From positions 1-62,947 of the forward strand of contig JAGCCO010000014.1 of NCBI GenBank assembly GCA_017651645.1: 62,947 nucleotides of DNA. Reading direction: 5' to 3'. Numbering within the stretch: position 1 is the stretch's first letter; the number at the start of each line of letters is the position of its first letter. Shown here piece after piece: positions 24,509-32,289 of this stretch. Under the pieces are notes generated by a model. The model saw only the letters and a list, made by a program, of their open reading frames with translations, ran no database searches and was not told the DNA's origin. A program made the translations under genes and the position numbers. This stretch comes from Bacteroidales bacterium. GTDB taxonomy: Bacteria; Bacteroidota; Bacteroidia; Bacteroidales; F082.

Positions 24509-27121
24509 TTACTCCACCATTACCTCGTCCATAAAGATCCAAGAGTCATAACCTGCTCCAGGCAAGCCTTCGGGCAACTTCCCGGGGTTTTTAACCACGA
24601 TGCGTAAGTATCGTGTTGAGAGATTTGTCGTTTCAAACCTTTCACGGAAGGTGTGGTTGCCTGTCAGCGGTATCTCTGTCGTGAGGCTGAAGGTCTTGTA
24701 AGCTTTGTAGTTTTTGCCATCGTTGGAGGTGAGAATCTCGACTTCATTGGGACGCATTATCCAATCGTAGGCGTTGACCAAAAACCCGATATTCAATGCA
24801 TTGACTTTTTGGTACTTGCCTAAGTCTAATTCAAGGTCAGCATCGAGGCCATAGAAGCCTTGCCAATGACCGTCCTGATAATCATTGCTACCGAGGCTGC
24901 CGTCAAGCAGGGCATTGTCACCTCCGCCTGAATACTCGGGACGGTAGTTGCCCGCTGGACTATTGAGTTGCTTTAACTTGCCCATACCTTTGTGGTAGCA
25001 GAAATAACGCTCTGTGCAAAAGGCTTTGCCCAAGGCATCGAAACAGGCTGCTTTCACTATACACGGCCGTTCCAAAACAATGGGTTTTTGATAGATGGAA
25101 TCGTTTTTTGTAACTTCTTTTCCGTCAACGGTATAATGGATTCCCTTGTTGCCAAAAACGGTCTTCAGCGTTACGGCAGCATTGCCATTCTCATCTGTTG
25201 ATGGTTCGATAAAAGTCAGATATTCAAGTTGCTGCATTTCCTTGGCAATGTCATCGTACTTTTTCATGTTGACATCCAGCCAATAGGGGCGGCTTTCGAT
25301 GTTCCAAACCTTGACGTACTCGTTTTTCAGGTCATGCAGCGCGGCAATCAATTCTTGAATCATCTTTTTGCTTTCGGTGATGTTGGCTTCGGTAGGATTG
25401 TTGTAGGTGCGGAAAAGCTGGTGGCGGGTCATGTTGCGTTTGGCGCACCATTGCATGCGATGCACAGCATAGAGAGCGTTGTCGAAGAGGTCAGCGTTTC
25501 GCTTCACTTGCTTTTTGTCATTGATTAAGGTCTTCTCCAAAGCAGACAGTGAAACAAAAGCTTTTTGGTTCAACGCCTTGATGGAGTCGCTGACGAGGGA
25601 GGGGTAGAAAGGGGTCATGGGTTCCGTCATGGCGGTAAATTTGCCAATGCCGTCAATCTTTGTCCATTCTGAGAGCTCATCAAGATGCTTGCAGAGGTCG
25701 TCGGAAAGGCTGCCCAAAAAATGCATGGTGAAGTTGGCTTCGGTGTTGCGTTCTTGTTTCGTGGTGGGATTCCAACTCGTCTCTGCACCCAAGGCAAGGC
25801 CATATAATGCGCAGTTGGTCAGCGACTCGCCGAAGTCATCCCAGCAAGTGTTGATGACGCCGAGCGCATCATTCTTGTAGCCGTCGCGACAGAGGTTGCT
25901 GATGTTGGCTTTGAATTCATAATGCTTTGGCCAAACCCTTTCGGAGAGACTCACACCAGGGGCAACGAAAAACTTGTGACCCGATTCCACGTAGGGTCTC
26001 AGGAAGTCGTTGAAATTGTCCTTGTCCACATAACTCCAGGCGATGAGGAAAAGGTCGTTGTCAAGATGCTCAAGAATTTCGGGATGATCGGCAGCAATGT
26101 CACCCCACATCATCACACGCTTGCGGTAAGGACGCAGCATACGGTTGACTCGGTTGATGTGTTGGTAGTAGGCTGTTGTCTGGCCAATAGAGTCCACGTA
26201 TGCTTTGGCATAGCCTTGGCCGAGGCTCTCGGTCTCGTCGCAGTTGATGTTGAAATAGGGCGACTTATAGGCTCTGGCCACTTCACGGAGGTGGTCTTCT
26301 AGGAACTTGTAAGTCTCCTCTTTGGCGGGGTTGAGGTTCCATTTCGTGTCGGCCAAATGACTATAGAATGGATTGCACAAGATCTCTTCAAAATGCCCAA
26401 AACATTGCTGGTTTCCAATGACTTGAATATGATACGGCCGACAGAAATCCTCCAGTTCCTTGATTTCTTCGGCGGTGAAAGCGTCGATGGGTGCGATGTC
26501 GGGGTGGCACTTTGTCTTGAAAGTGTGCTCGGTGTAGAGTGAGAAGGCATTGAGCTTGCACTCAGCCATTTGCGGGATGAGGCGTCTCAGGTATTCCATA
26601 CTGACGATAGGCCCGCGGCTGATGTCGTCTTGCCAGGCCCGCACCTTGAAGTTGGGCCAGTCGGTGATGGTCATGCAAGGGATGATGATTTCGCCTTTGT
26701 TTTTCAGGAATGAGTAACGGTAGAGTTGCTTCAGGCTTTGGGTGGCGTAGAAGAGTCCCGTGTTGGAGGTGGCCTCCAGGCGGATGAAGTTGCTGGTGAT
26801 GGTCAGCTTGTAGGCTTGCTCCTCGTTTTCGCTCACGCCGAGGTGGTCGGTCTTAAGCAGTTCGATGAAGTGTTGGCCTTTGATGACCCCACGAGAGAAG
26901 AGCATTCTGTTGGGACTGATTTGCTCCAAGTCGCTGCGCCACATCGTGATAAGTTGGCTGATTTCGGTGTCGGAAGCGTCGTAGGTGAGTACGACGTTCT
27001 CGTCCCAAACAAACTGACCCTCTTGAATTTCAACTTGTTGAGGAGTGGGAAGAATATGTACGTTTTGCGCAGAGGCAAATAGACCGAAAAGGCAAAGAAA
27101 GAAAAGGATTCTGATTCTCAT
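24509..27121 (-). CDS. Family GH20 beta-N-acetylhexosaminidase
   Basis: An 870-residue secreted glycosidase that removes terminal GlcNAc/GalNAc from glycans. Signal peptide (MRIRILFFLCLFGLFASAQ), GH20b N-terminal domain (about 20-150), GH20 barrel with the catalytic pair Asp295-Glu296 in NINCDETESLGQG, then a long helical region and a C-terminal discoidin (F5/8)-type domain (LDGSLGSNDYQDGHWQGFYG). The ATG at 27121 is used because the alternative TTG upstream overlaps the promoter -7 element. Probably acts on host or dietary glycoproteins at the surface or in the periplasm. Confidence 0.92.
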   Translation of the reverse strand: MRIRILFFLCLFGLFASAQNVHILPTPQQVEIQEGQFVWDENVVLTYDASDTEISQLITMWRSDLEQISPNRMLFSRGVIKGQHFIELLKTDHLGVSENEEQAYKLTITSNFIRLEATSNTGLFYATQSLKQLYRYSFLKNKGEIIIPCMTITDWPNFKVRAWQDDISRGPIVSMEYLRRLIPQMAECKLNAFSLYTEHTFKTKCHPDIAPIDAFTAEEIKELEDFCRPYHIQVIGNQQCFGHFEEILCNPFYSHLADTKWNLNPAKEETYKFLEDHLREVARAYKSPYFNINCDETESLGQGYAKAYVDSIGQTTAYYQHINRVNRMLRPYRKRVMMWGDIAADHPEILEHLDNDLFLIAWSYVDKDNFNDFLRPYVESGHKFFVAPGVSLSERVWPKHYEFKANISNLCRDGYKNDALGVINTCWDDFGESLTNCALYGLALGAETSWNPTTKQERNTEANFTMHFLGSLSDDLCKHLDELSEWTKIDGIGKFTAMTEPMTPFYPSLVSDSIKALNQKAFVSLSALEKTLINDKKQVKRNADLFDNALYAVHRMQWCAKRNMTRHQLFRTYNNPTEANITESKKMIQELIAALHDLKNEYVKVWNIESRPYWLDVNMKKYDDIAKEMQQLEYLTFIEPSTDENGNAAVTLKTVFGNKGIHYTVDGKEVTKNDSIYQKPIVLERPCIVKAACFDALGKAFCTERYFCYHKGMGKLKQLNSPAGNYRPEYSGGGDNALLDGSLGSNDYQDGHWQGFYGLDADLELDLGKYQKVNALNIGFLVNAYDWIMRPNEVEILTSNDGKNYKAYKTFSLTTEIPLTGNHTFRERFETTNLSTRYLRIVVKNPGKLPEGLPGAGYDSWIFMDEVMVE

Positions 27122-27136
27122 GGGTGAAATTTTCTG

Positions 27137-27144
27137 CAAAGGTA
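27137..27144 (-). promoter_or_regulatory. Promoter -7 element of the GH20 gene
   Basis: Minus strand TACCTTTG, 15 bp before the ATG at 27121. It fixes the start by excluding the upstream TTG at 27139. Confidence 0.6.
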
Positions 27145-27166
27145 AATTTTTGTTGGAAACAAAGGC

Positions 27167-27976
27167 TTAAATATTTAGCCTCAGTTGGATCTCTTCCACC
27201 TTGCGTTGCAGTTCCTGCACGGTCCGCATCAGACTCTCTTCGCGGAAGCGGTTCTCGCGCTGTTCGGGTATCTCGGCACTGATGTAGTGCACGAATTTCC
27301 ACACCTCTTTAATATCGGTGGCAGGCAGGTCGTAGGGATGATAAAGCGGGTTCAATGAACTGAGGGTGAGTTTGTTCTCGTGTTCGATTTTGTTGTCCAC
27401 AATTTTGAAGACGATGCCGTCATCTTGGGTGAGCACGATATAAGGCTGGCCGCTACGGATGTAGGTCCAGTCGACGACATATTCGCCAGTGACATACGAG
27501 CCGTCGGGGATAGGCAGCATCGAGTCGCCGCTGATCTGAAAAGTACGGTACTTGCGGTCGCGCGAGAGGAAGGGCATGGTAAAGGTGGGAAGTACCTTGA
27601 TGTATTCGGGGTCGGCGAAGCCCGTGGCATAGCCTGCCTTGGCTTTCTCGGTGACGAGTTCGATGTTCTCGTCGTTGTCGTTGTTGACGGTGGTAGCCAG
27701 CACGCGCAGGTTGCTGCCTTTCAGATGCACATCGTAGCCGCGTTCAAGCTGTGAGAGCTGGACGGGACTGATACCGCTCAAATCGACTTTCACCAAAGTG
27801 TCGATGGCGATGCCGAAATATTTCGAGAAGGCTACCAAGGCTTCCAAATTCGGCTCGGAGACTCCGTTTTCGTAGCCGCTCAGTGTGGAGCGCTTCATTT
27901 GCAAGGCGAATGCCACATCGTCTTGGGTGCGGTTTCGATGCTTGCGCAAAAATTTTATATTCGAATTGAAGTACAT
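27167..27976 (-). CDS. XRE-family repressor with S24 (LexA-like) peptidase domain
   Basis: A 269-residue protein. An N-terminal XRE helix-turn-helix (residues 5-60; RTQDDVAFALQMKRSTLSGYENG) is joined to a C-terminal S24 autopeptidase fold: Ser152 in ISGDSMLPIPDG and Lys191 in GIVFKIVDN have near-LexA spacing (39 residues), and Ala114-Gly115 is a plausible self-cleavage site. A C-terminal coiled-coil-like tail (RTVQELQRKVEEIQLRLN) may mediate oligomerisation. Divergent from a Y-family polymerase plus DnaE operon, it is the obvious candidate damage-responsive repressor of that cassette. That regulation is inferred. Confidence 0.87.
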   Translation of the reverse strand: MYFNSNIKFLRKHRNRTQDDVAFALQMKRSTLSGYENGVSEPNLEALVAFSKYFGIAIDTLVKVDLSGISPVQLSQLERGYDVHLKGSNLRVLATTVNNDNDENIELVTEKAKAGYATGFADPEYIKVLPTFTMPFLSRDRKYRTFQISGDSMLPIPDGSYVTGEYVVDWTYIRSGQPYIVLTQDDGIVFKIVDNKIEHENKLTLSSLNPLYHPYDLPATDIKEVWKFVHYISAEIPEQRENRFREESLMRTVQELQRKVEEIQLRLNI

Positions 27977-28091
27977 GGTATTGTGTGATTTAAGATTTAA
28001 AGATTTAAAATTGAAGATTTTTCTTCGTTTATATGCACTATATCAAATTTAATGATTAGTTTTACGGCGAATATTTTGATTAAAAACTCGT

Positions 28092-28107
28092 CAAAAGTAC
28101 GACTTTT
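28092..28107. promoter_or_regulatory. Promoter and candidate operator between the S24 repressor and dinB
   Basis: Minus strand 28092-28099 reads TACTTTTG, the -7 element of the repressor gene. It overlaps an inverted repeat AAAAGT-ACG-ACTTTT (28093-28107), so a protein bound there would cover the promoter. No convincing TAnnTTTG element was found for the dinB direction, and this would fit a regulated, non-consensus promoter. Confidence 0.45.
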
Positions 28108-28150
28108 TTGGGATATGCAAGCATTTTAGGCAAAAAAATGAGGAAAATTT

Positions 28151-29287
28151 ATGGAAAGGACGATTTTGCACTTAGATTTGGACACCTTTTTCGTGTCGGT
28201 GGAACGACTGGTGAACCCTTCCTTGGAAGGCAAACCCGTCATTGTGGGTGGCATGTCGGATCGTGGCGTGGTCTCCACATGCAGTTATGAGGCGCGAAAG
28301 TTCGGTGTGCATTCTGCCATGCCGATGCGTATGGCGCGACAGCTGTGCGCCCAAGCGGTCTTCATCCGTGGCGACATGGAACTCTATAGCCGCTATTCGC
28401 GTTTGGTGACCGACATTATTGCCGACAGCGCACCTGTCTACGAGAAGATGTCTATCGATGAGCATTATCTCGACCTGACGGGCATGGACCGTTTCCACAA
28501 CTGCCAGCTGTGGTCGCACGAACTGAGGCAAAAAATCATCAAAGAGACAGGCTTGCCGATTTCATTTGGCTTGTCGGAGAACAAGACCGTGTCGAAGATT
28601 GCTACAGGACAGGCCAAGCCCAACGGCGAACTACAGGTGCCCACACCTTGTATTAATAGCTTCCTTGACCCACTTTCGGTGCAAAAGATTCCAATGGTGG
28701 GCGAAAAGACCTATACCTTGCTTCGCTCGATGGGCGTGGAGAAAATCGGCACGTTGAGGCGACTGCCACCTTTGGCGGTAGAGCGCGCCATGGGCAAACA
28801 TGGCCTTGATATCTGGAAGAAAGCCAACGGGCATGACAATACTCCTGTCTGTCCCTATCAGGAAAGGAAGTCCATTAGCAAGGAAAGGACTTTCGAGCAG
28901 GATACTATTGATGTGACAGCCATTAGGCAATGTTTGGCACGCATGGTGGAGGCCCTTGGCTTCGACCTCCGTTCACAACACAAATTGACGGGCTGCATAA
29001 CGGTGAAGATCCGCTACTCGAATTTCGACACACACGACATGCAGCAACGCATTCCTTACACTGCTTTTGACCATGTGCTGCGCGAGACGGTGAACGGCGT
29101 TTTCGACAGGCTTTATAACCGACGAATGATGATACGTTTGGTGGGCGTGCGTTTCAGCGAATTGGTCAGCGGGGCGCCACAACTGGCTTTGTTTGACGAC
29201 AATATGGAGCTGACAAATCTATATGCCGCCATGGATAAGATCAAATTACGTTTTGGAGAACAAATCATACATCGTGCTGCAGGGTGA
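28151..29287 (+). CDS. dinB: Y-family DNA polymerase (DinB/Pol IV type)
   Basis: A 378-residue translesion polymerase. Catalytic metal ligands are Asp9 in ILHLDLDTFF and Asp103-Glu104 in SIDEHYLDL; Phe14 fits the steric gate. A little-finger domain follows, then a clamp-binding QLALF motif (about 344-348) and a 30-residue helical tail resembling the end of UmuC-type proteins. Head of a two-gene unit with a short DnaE polymerase (stop and next start overlap in TGATG), and divergent from an S24 repressor. Related cassettes in other bacteria carry out damage-induced mutagenesis. Confidence 0.92.
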   Translation: MERTILHLDLDTFFVSVERLVNPSLEGKPVIVGGMSDRGVVSTCSYEARKFGVHSAMPMRMARQLCAQAVFIRGDMELYSRYSRLVTDIIADSAPVYEKMSIDEHYLDLTGMDRFHNCQLWSHELRQKIIKETGLPISFGLSENKTVSKIATGQAKPNGELQVPTPCINSFLDPLSVQKIPMVGEKTYTLLRSMGVEKIGTLRRLPPLAVERAMGKHGLDIWKKANGHDNTPVCPYQERKSISKERTFEQDTIDVTAIRQCLARMVEALGFDLRSQHKLTGCITVKIRYSNFDTHDMQQRIPYTAFDHVLRETVNGVFDRLYNRRMMIRLVGVRFSELVSGAPQLALFDDNMELTNLYAAMDKIKLRFGEQIIHRAAG

Positions 29288-32205
29288 TGCTATTAAACGT
29301 CCATTCATATAACAGCTTGTGCTATGGCACGATGCCGATTGCGGATTTGGTCAACAAGGCTGCCGCGCTCGGCTATGCCGTTTTGCCCTTGACTGACATC
29401 AACACGACGATGGGTGTCGCCGATTTTGTGTTTGAATGTCAGAAACAAGGTATACGACCTGTCGTGGGTGTGGAAGTGCGCAACGGCAACGAACTACTCT
29501 ATGTGGCCTTGGCCAAAAACAACTCGGGTTTTGCCGAACTGAACCGCTTTCTCACCCATCACAACCTCACGAAACAACCTTATCCCGAAATCGCGCCCGA
29601 CTGGGACCATGTTTTCGTGATTTATCCTTTCGGGAAACGACGGCAGAACCAGCTGAAAGCGAATGAATTCCTCGGTGTGCGATTCTCCCAGCTGACCAAA
29701 ATGTTCGCTTGCGAGTCGTTCGACAAACTTGTTGCCATGCAGCCCGTCACCTTCGCAGAGGAGGACGATTTCCAGTTGCACCAGTGCATGAGGGCCATTG
29801 ATGAAAACGTGTTGATTTCGCGCCTTGAACCTTATGCCTGTGCCGCGCCCGATGAGATGTTCTTACCCGGCGACCGACTGAAAACGACCTTTGCATTGTA
29901 TCCACAACTCATTGAAAATGCGGAGCGTATTTTAGGCGAGTGCGAAATCAATCTAGATGGAAGTGTGAAAAACAAGCGTTGTTTTACGGACAATGTCTAT
30001 GACGACTTGGAGTTGCTGCGTCAAAAGACTTTTGAGGGGATGATTTACCGTTACGGGACGAGGAATAAAAATGCTTATCGCCGTATTGAGAAGGAGTTGG
30101 ACATCATCGAGCAGATGGGCTTTTGTGCTTATTTCCTCATCGCCTGGGAAGTTGTCCAGTTTGCCATGAAGCAGGGCTTCTACCATGTAGGGCGTGGTAG
30201 CGGCGCCAATAGTGTGGTGGCTTACTGCTTGAAAATCACCGATGTGGATCCAATTGAGCTGGACTTGTACTTTGAGCGTTTCCTCAATCCCATGCGGAGC
30301 AGCCCTCCCGATTTTGACCTAGACTTCTCGTGGCGCGACCGCGACAAGGTCATTGCCCATATCTTTGAGAAATATGGTCGGGAGCATGTGGCGTTACTGG
30401 GCGCGACGGTCACCTTTCAGGATAACTCGCTTTGCCGTGAGCTGGGCAAGGTGTTCGGTCTGCCCAAAGGCGAAATCGATCAGATGGAACGCAACCCACA
30501 GGCTTTTGCTCGCCAGAGTGAGCTTGGACACAACATCCTAGCCCTTGCTGAGCGTCTCCGCGACTTCCCTCGCCAGCGTTCCATCCATGCGGGAGGCGTG
30601 CTGGTTACCGAAAACCCCATCACCGACTTTGCCGCCCTCGACTTGCCCCCTAAAGGCTTTCCAACGACGCAATATGACATGTATTCCGCCGAAAAAGTCG
30701 GACTTGTCAAGATGGACATCCTCAGCCAGCGCGGCATTGCTCACATCCGCGACGCGGTGGAGATGGTGGAGCGGAATCGAGGTGTCCGCATCGACATACA
30801 CCAAATCAACGCGTTGAAGCAGGACGAGCTGATTCGACGTCAGTTGCTCAAGGCCGAGACCTGTGGTTGCTTCTACATCGAGAGTCCTGCCATGCGTGGC
30901 TTGTTGCGTAAGCTGCGTTGCTCCGACTACAAAACCTTGGTTGCAGCCAGCTCCATCATCCGGCCAGGCGTGGCTCGGTCAGGCATGATGCGTGAATATG
31001 TCAACCGTTTCCATCATCCCGAGACGGTGGACTATAAGCATCCATTGTTGAAGGAATTGCTGGCCGAGACCTACGGCGTGATGATTTACCAAGAGGATGT
31101 GCTTAAGGTGGGGCATTATTTTGCGGGTTTGGATCTAGCCGAGGCCGATGTACTGCGTCGGATGATGGGTCATAAGATGCGCGATAAGTCGGAGTTTGAA
31201 GAGGTTACCCGACGCTTCTTTGATAATTGCAAGGCCAGAGGCTATTCCGATGACTTGGTGCGTGAGCTGTGGCGGCAGATCGAGTCGTTTTCGGGCTATT
31301 CCTTCTCTAAGGCACATTCAGCGTCGTATGCAGTGGAGAGTTACCAGAGCCTCTATCTGAAAAGCCATTATCCACTTGAATTTCAAGTGGCAGTGATAAA
31401 TAATTTCGGCGGTTTCTATCAGACATGGTTCTACTTCAACGAGGCACGGCGCATGGGTGCAAAGATTCATCTGCCTTGCGTCAACCGAAGTAGTTATCTC
31501 ACCACTTTGAACGGGCGCACGATTTTTATGGGTTTTGTTCACCTGCAGGGCTTGGAGCAGCAATTTGTAGAGCATTTCATTGCGGAACGTGAGGCGCGAG
31601 GACCTTATGCTAGTTTGGAGGATTTCATGGTGCGGGTGCCATTCACTTTGGAACAATTGGTTTTGCTTATTCGCGGCGGTGCCTTTGGCTTCACGAAAAA
31701 GCCTAAAGCTGAACTGTTGTGGCAGGCACATCTTAACAAGAGCGAAGGCAAGAAAGAACAGCCAGAAACACTTTTCCGAATTGATAACCAGTATTTTGAG
31801 TTTCCTGATTTCAGTACCAACGCCTTGCAGAACGCCTACGATGAGATTGAACTCTACGGCTTTCCTGTCTCTTTGACTTGGTTTGACCTGTTGAAAACCC
31901 GATTCCGTGGTGAGCTGATGGCCTCCCAGATGTTGCATTTCGTGGGATGCCGTTATCGGATGTTGGGTAAGCTGGTGACGGTGAAATATGTCCGCACCTG
32001 CAAAGGCGAAACAATGGCCCTCGGCACCTTTGTGGATGTTACGGGAGAGGCTTTCGACACGGTGCATTTCCCGCAGACGCTGAAGGCTTGGCCATTCCAA
32101 GGCGACGGTGTGTATTTGCTTTTGGGCAAGGTGACGGAGGAGTTTGGACAGCCCTCGCTGGAAGTGGAGAAAATGGATAGAATGGGGTATAAGTCCATTA
32201 TGTAA
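29287..32205 (+). CDS. Short DNA polymerase III alpha subunit, DnaE2/ImuC-like
   Basis: A 972-residue C-family polymerase. The N-terminal PHP domain is degenerate (NVHSYNSL; LTDINTTMG lacks the usual His). The palm carries GRGSGANSVVAYC and the catalytic aspartates in PPDFDLDFS (about 344 and 346). Further motifs are GVMIYQEDV and FSKAHSASYA, then an OB-fold end (MALGTFVDVTG). It is clearly shorter than replicative DnaE (about 1160 or more) and lacks the tau-binding tail, as DnaE2 enzymes do. ATG at 29287 is preferred; a GTG at 29284 is also possible. It is coupled to dinB, pointing to error-prone synthesis. Confidence 0.9.
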   Translation: MLLNVHSYNSLCYGTMPIADLVNKAAALGYAVLPLTDINTTMGVADFVFECQKQGIRPVVGVEVRNGNELLYVALAKNNSGFAELNRFLTHHNLTKQPYPEIAPDWDHVFVIYPFGKRRQNQLKANEFLGVRFSQLTKMFACESFDKLVAMQPVTFAEEDDFQLHQCMRAIDENVLISRLEPYACAAPDEMFLPGDRLKTTFALYPQLIENAERILGECEINLDGSVKNKRCFTDNVYDDLELLRQKTFEGMIYRYGTRNKNAYRRIEKELDIIEQMGFCAYFLIAWEVVQFAMKQGFYHVGRGSGANSVVAYCLKITDVDPIELDLYFERFLNPMRSSPPDFDLDFSWRDRDKVIAHIFEKYGREHVALLGATVTFQDNSLCRELGKVFGLPKGEIDQMERNPQAFARQSELGHNILALAERLRDFPRQRSIHAGGVLVTENPITDFAALDLPPKGFPTTQYDMYSAEKVGLVKMDILSQRGIAHIRDAVEMVERNRGVRIDIHQINALKQDELIRRQLLKAETCGCFYIESPAMRGLLRKLRCSDYKTLVAASSIIRPGVARSGMMREYVNRFHHPETVDYKHPLLKELLAETYGVMIYQEDVLKVGHYFAGLDLAEADVLRRMMGHKMRDKSEFEEVTRRFFDNCKARGYSDDLVRELWRQIESFSGYSFSKAHSASYAVESYQSLYLKSHYPLEFQVAVINNFGGFYQTWFYFNEARRMGAKIHLPCVNRSSYLTTLNGRTIFMGFVHLQGLEQQFVEHFIAEREARGPYASLEDFMVRVPFTLEQLVLLIRGGAFGFTKKPKAELLWQAHLNKSEGKKEQPETLFRIDNQYFEFPDFSTNALQNAYDEIELYGFPVSLTWFDLLKTRFRGELMASQMLHFVGCRYRMLGKLVTVKYVRTCKGETMALGTFVDVTGEAFDTVHFPQTLKAWPFQGDGVYLLLGKVTEEFGQPSLEVEKMDRMGYKSIM

Positions 32206-32260
32206 ACAAGCATTTTCAAGGTTTTGCTTAAAAATCAAGCGATAAATGCCCAATGTTTTG

Positions 32261-32268
32261 TATCTTTG
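32261..32268 (+). promoter_or_regulatory. Promoter -7 element of the TonB-dependent receptor operon
   Basis: TATCTTTG (consensus TAnnTTTG). It lies inside the longer open frame and so supports the ATG at 32290. Confidence 0.6.
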
Positions 32269-32289
32269 CGCAAATTTTATCGAAACAAG

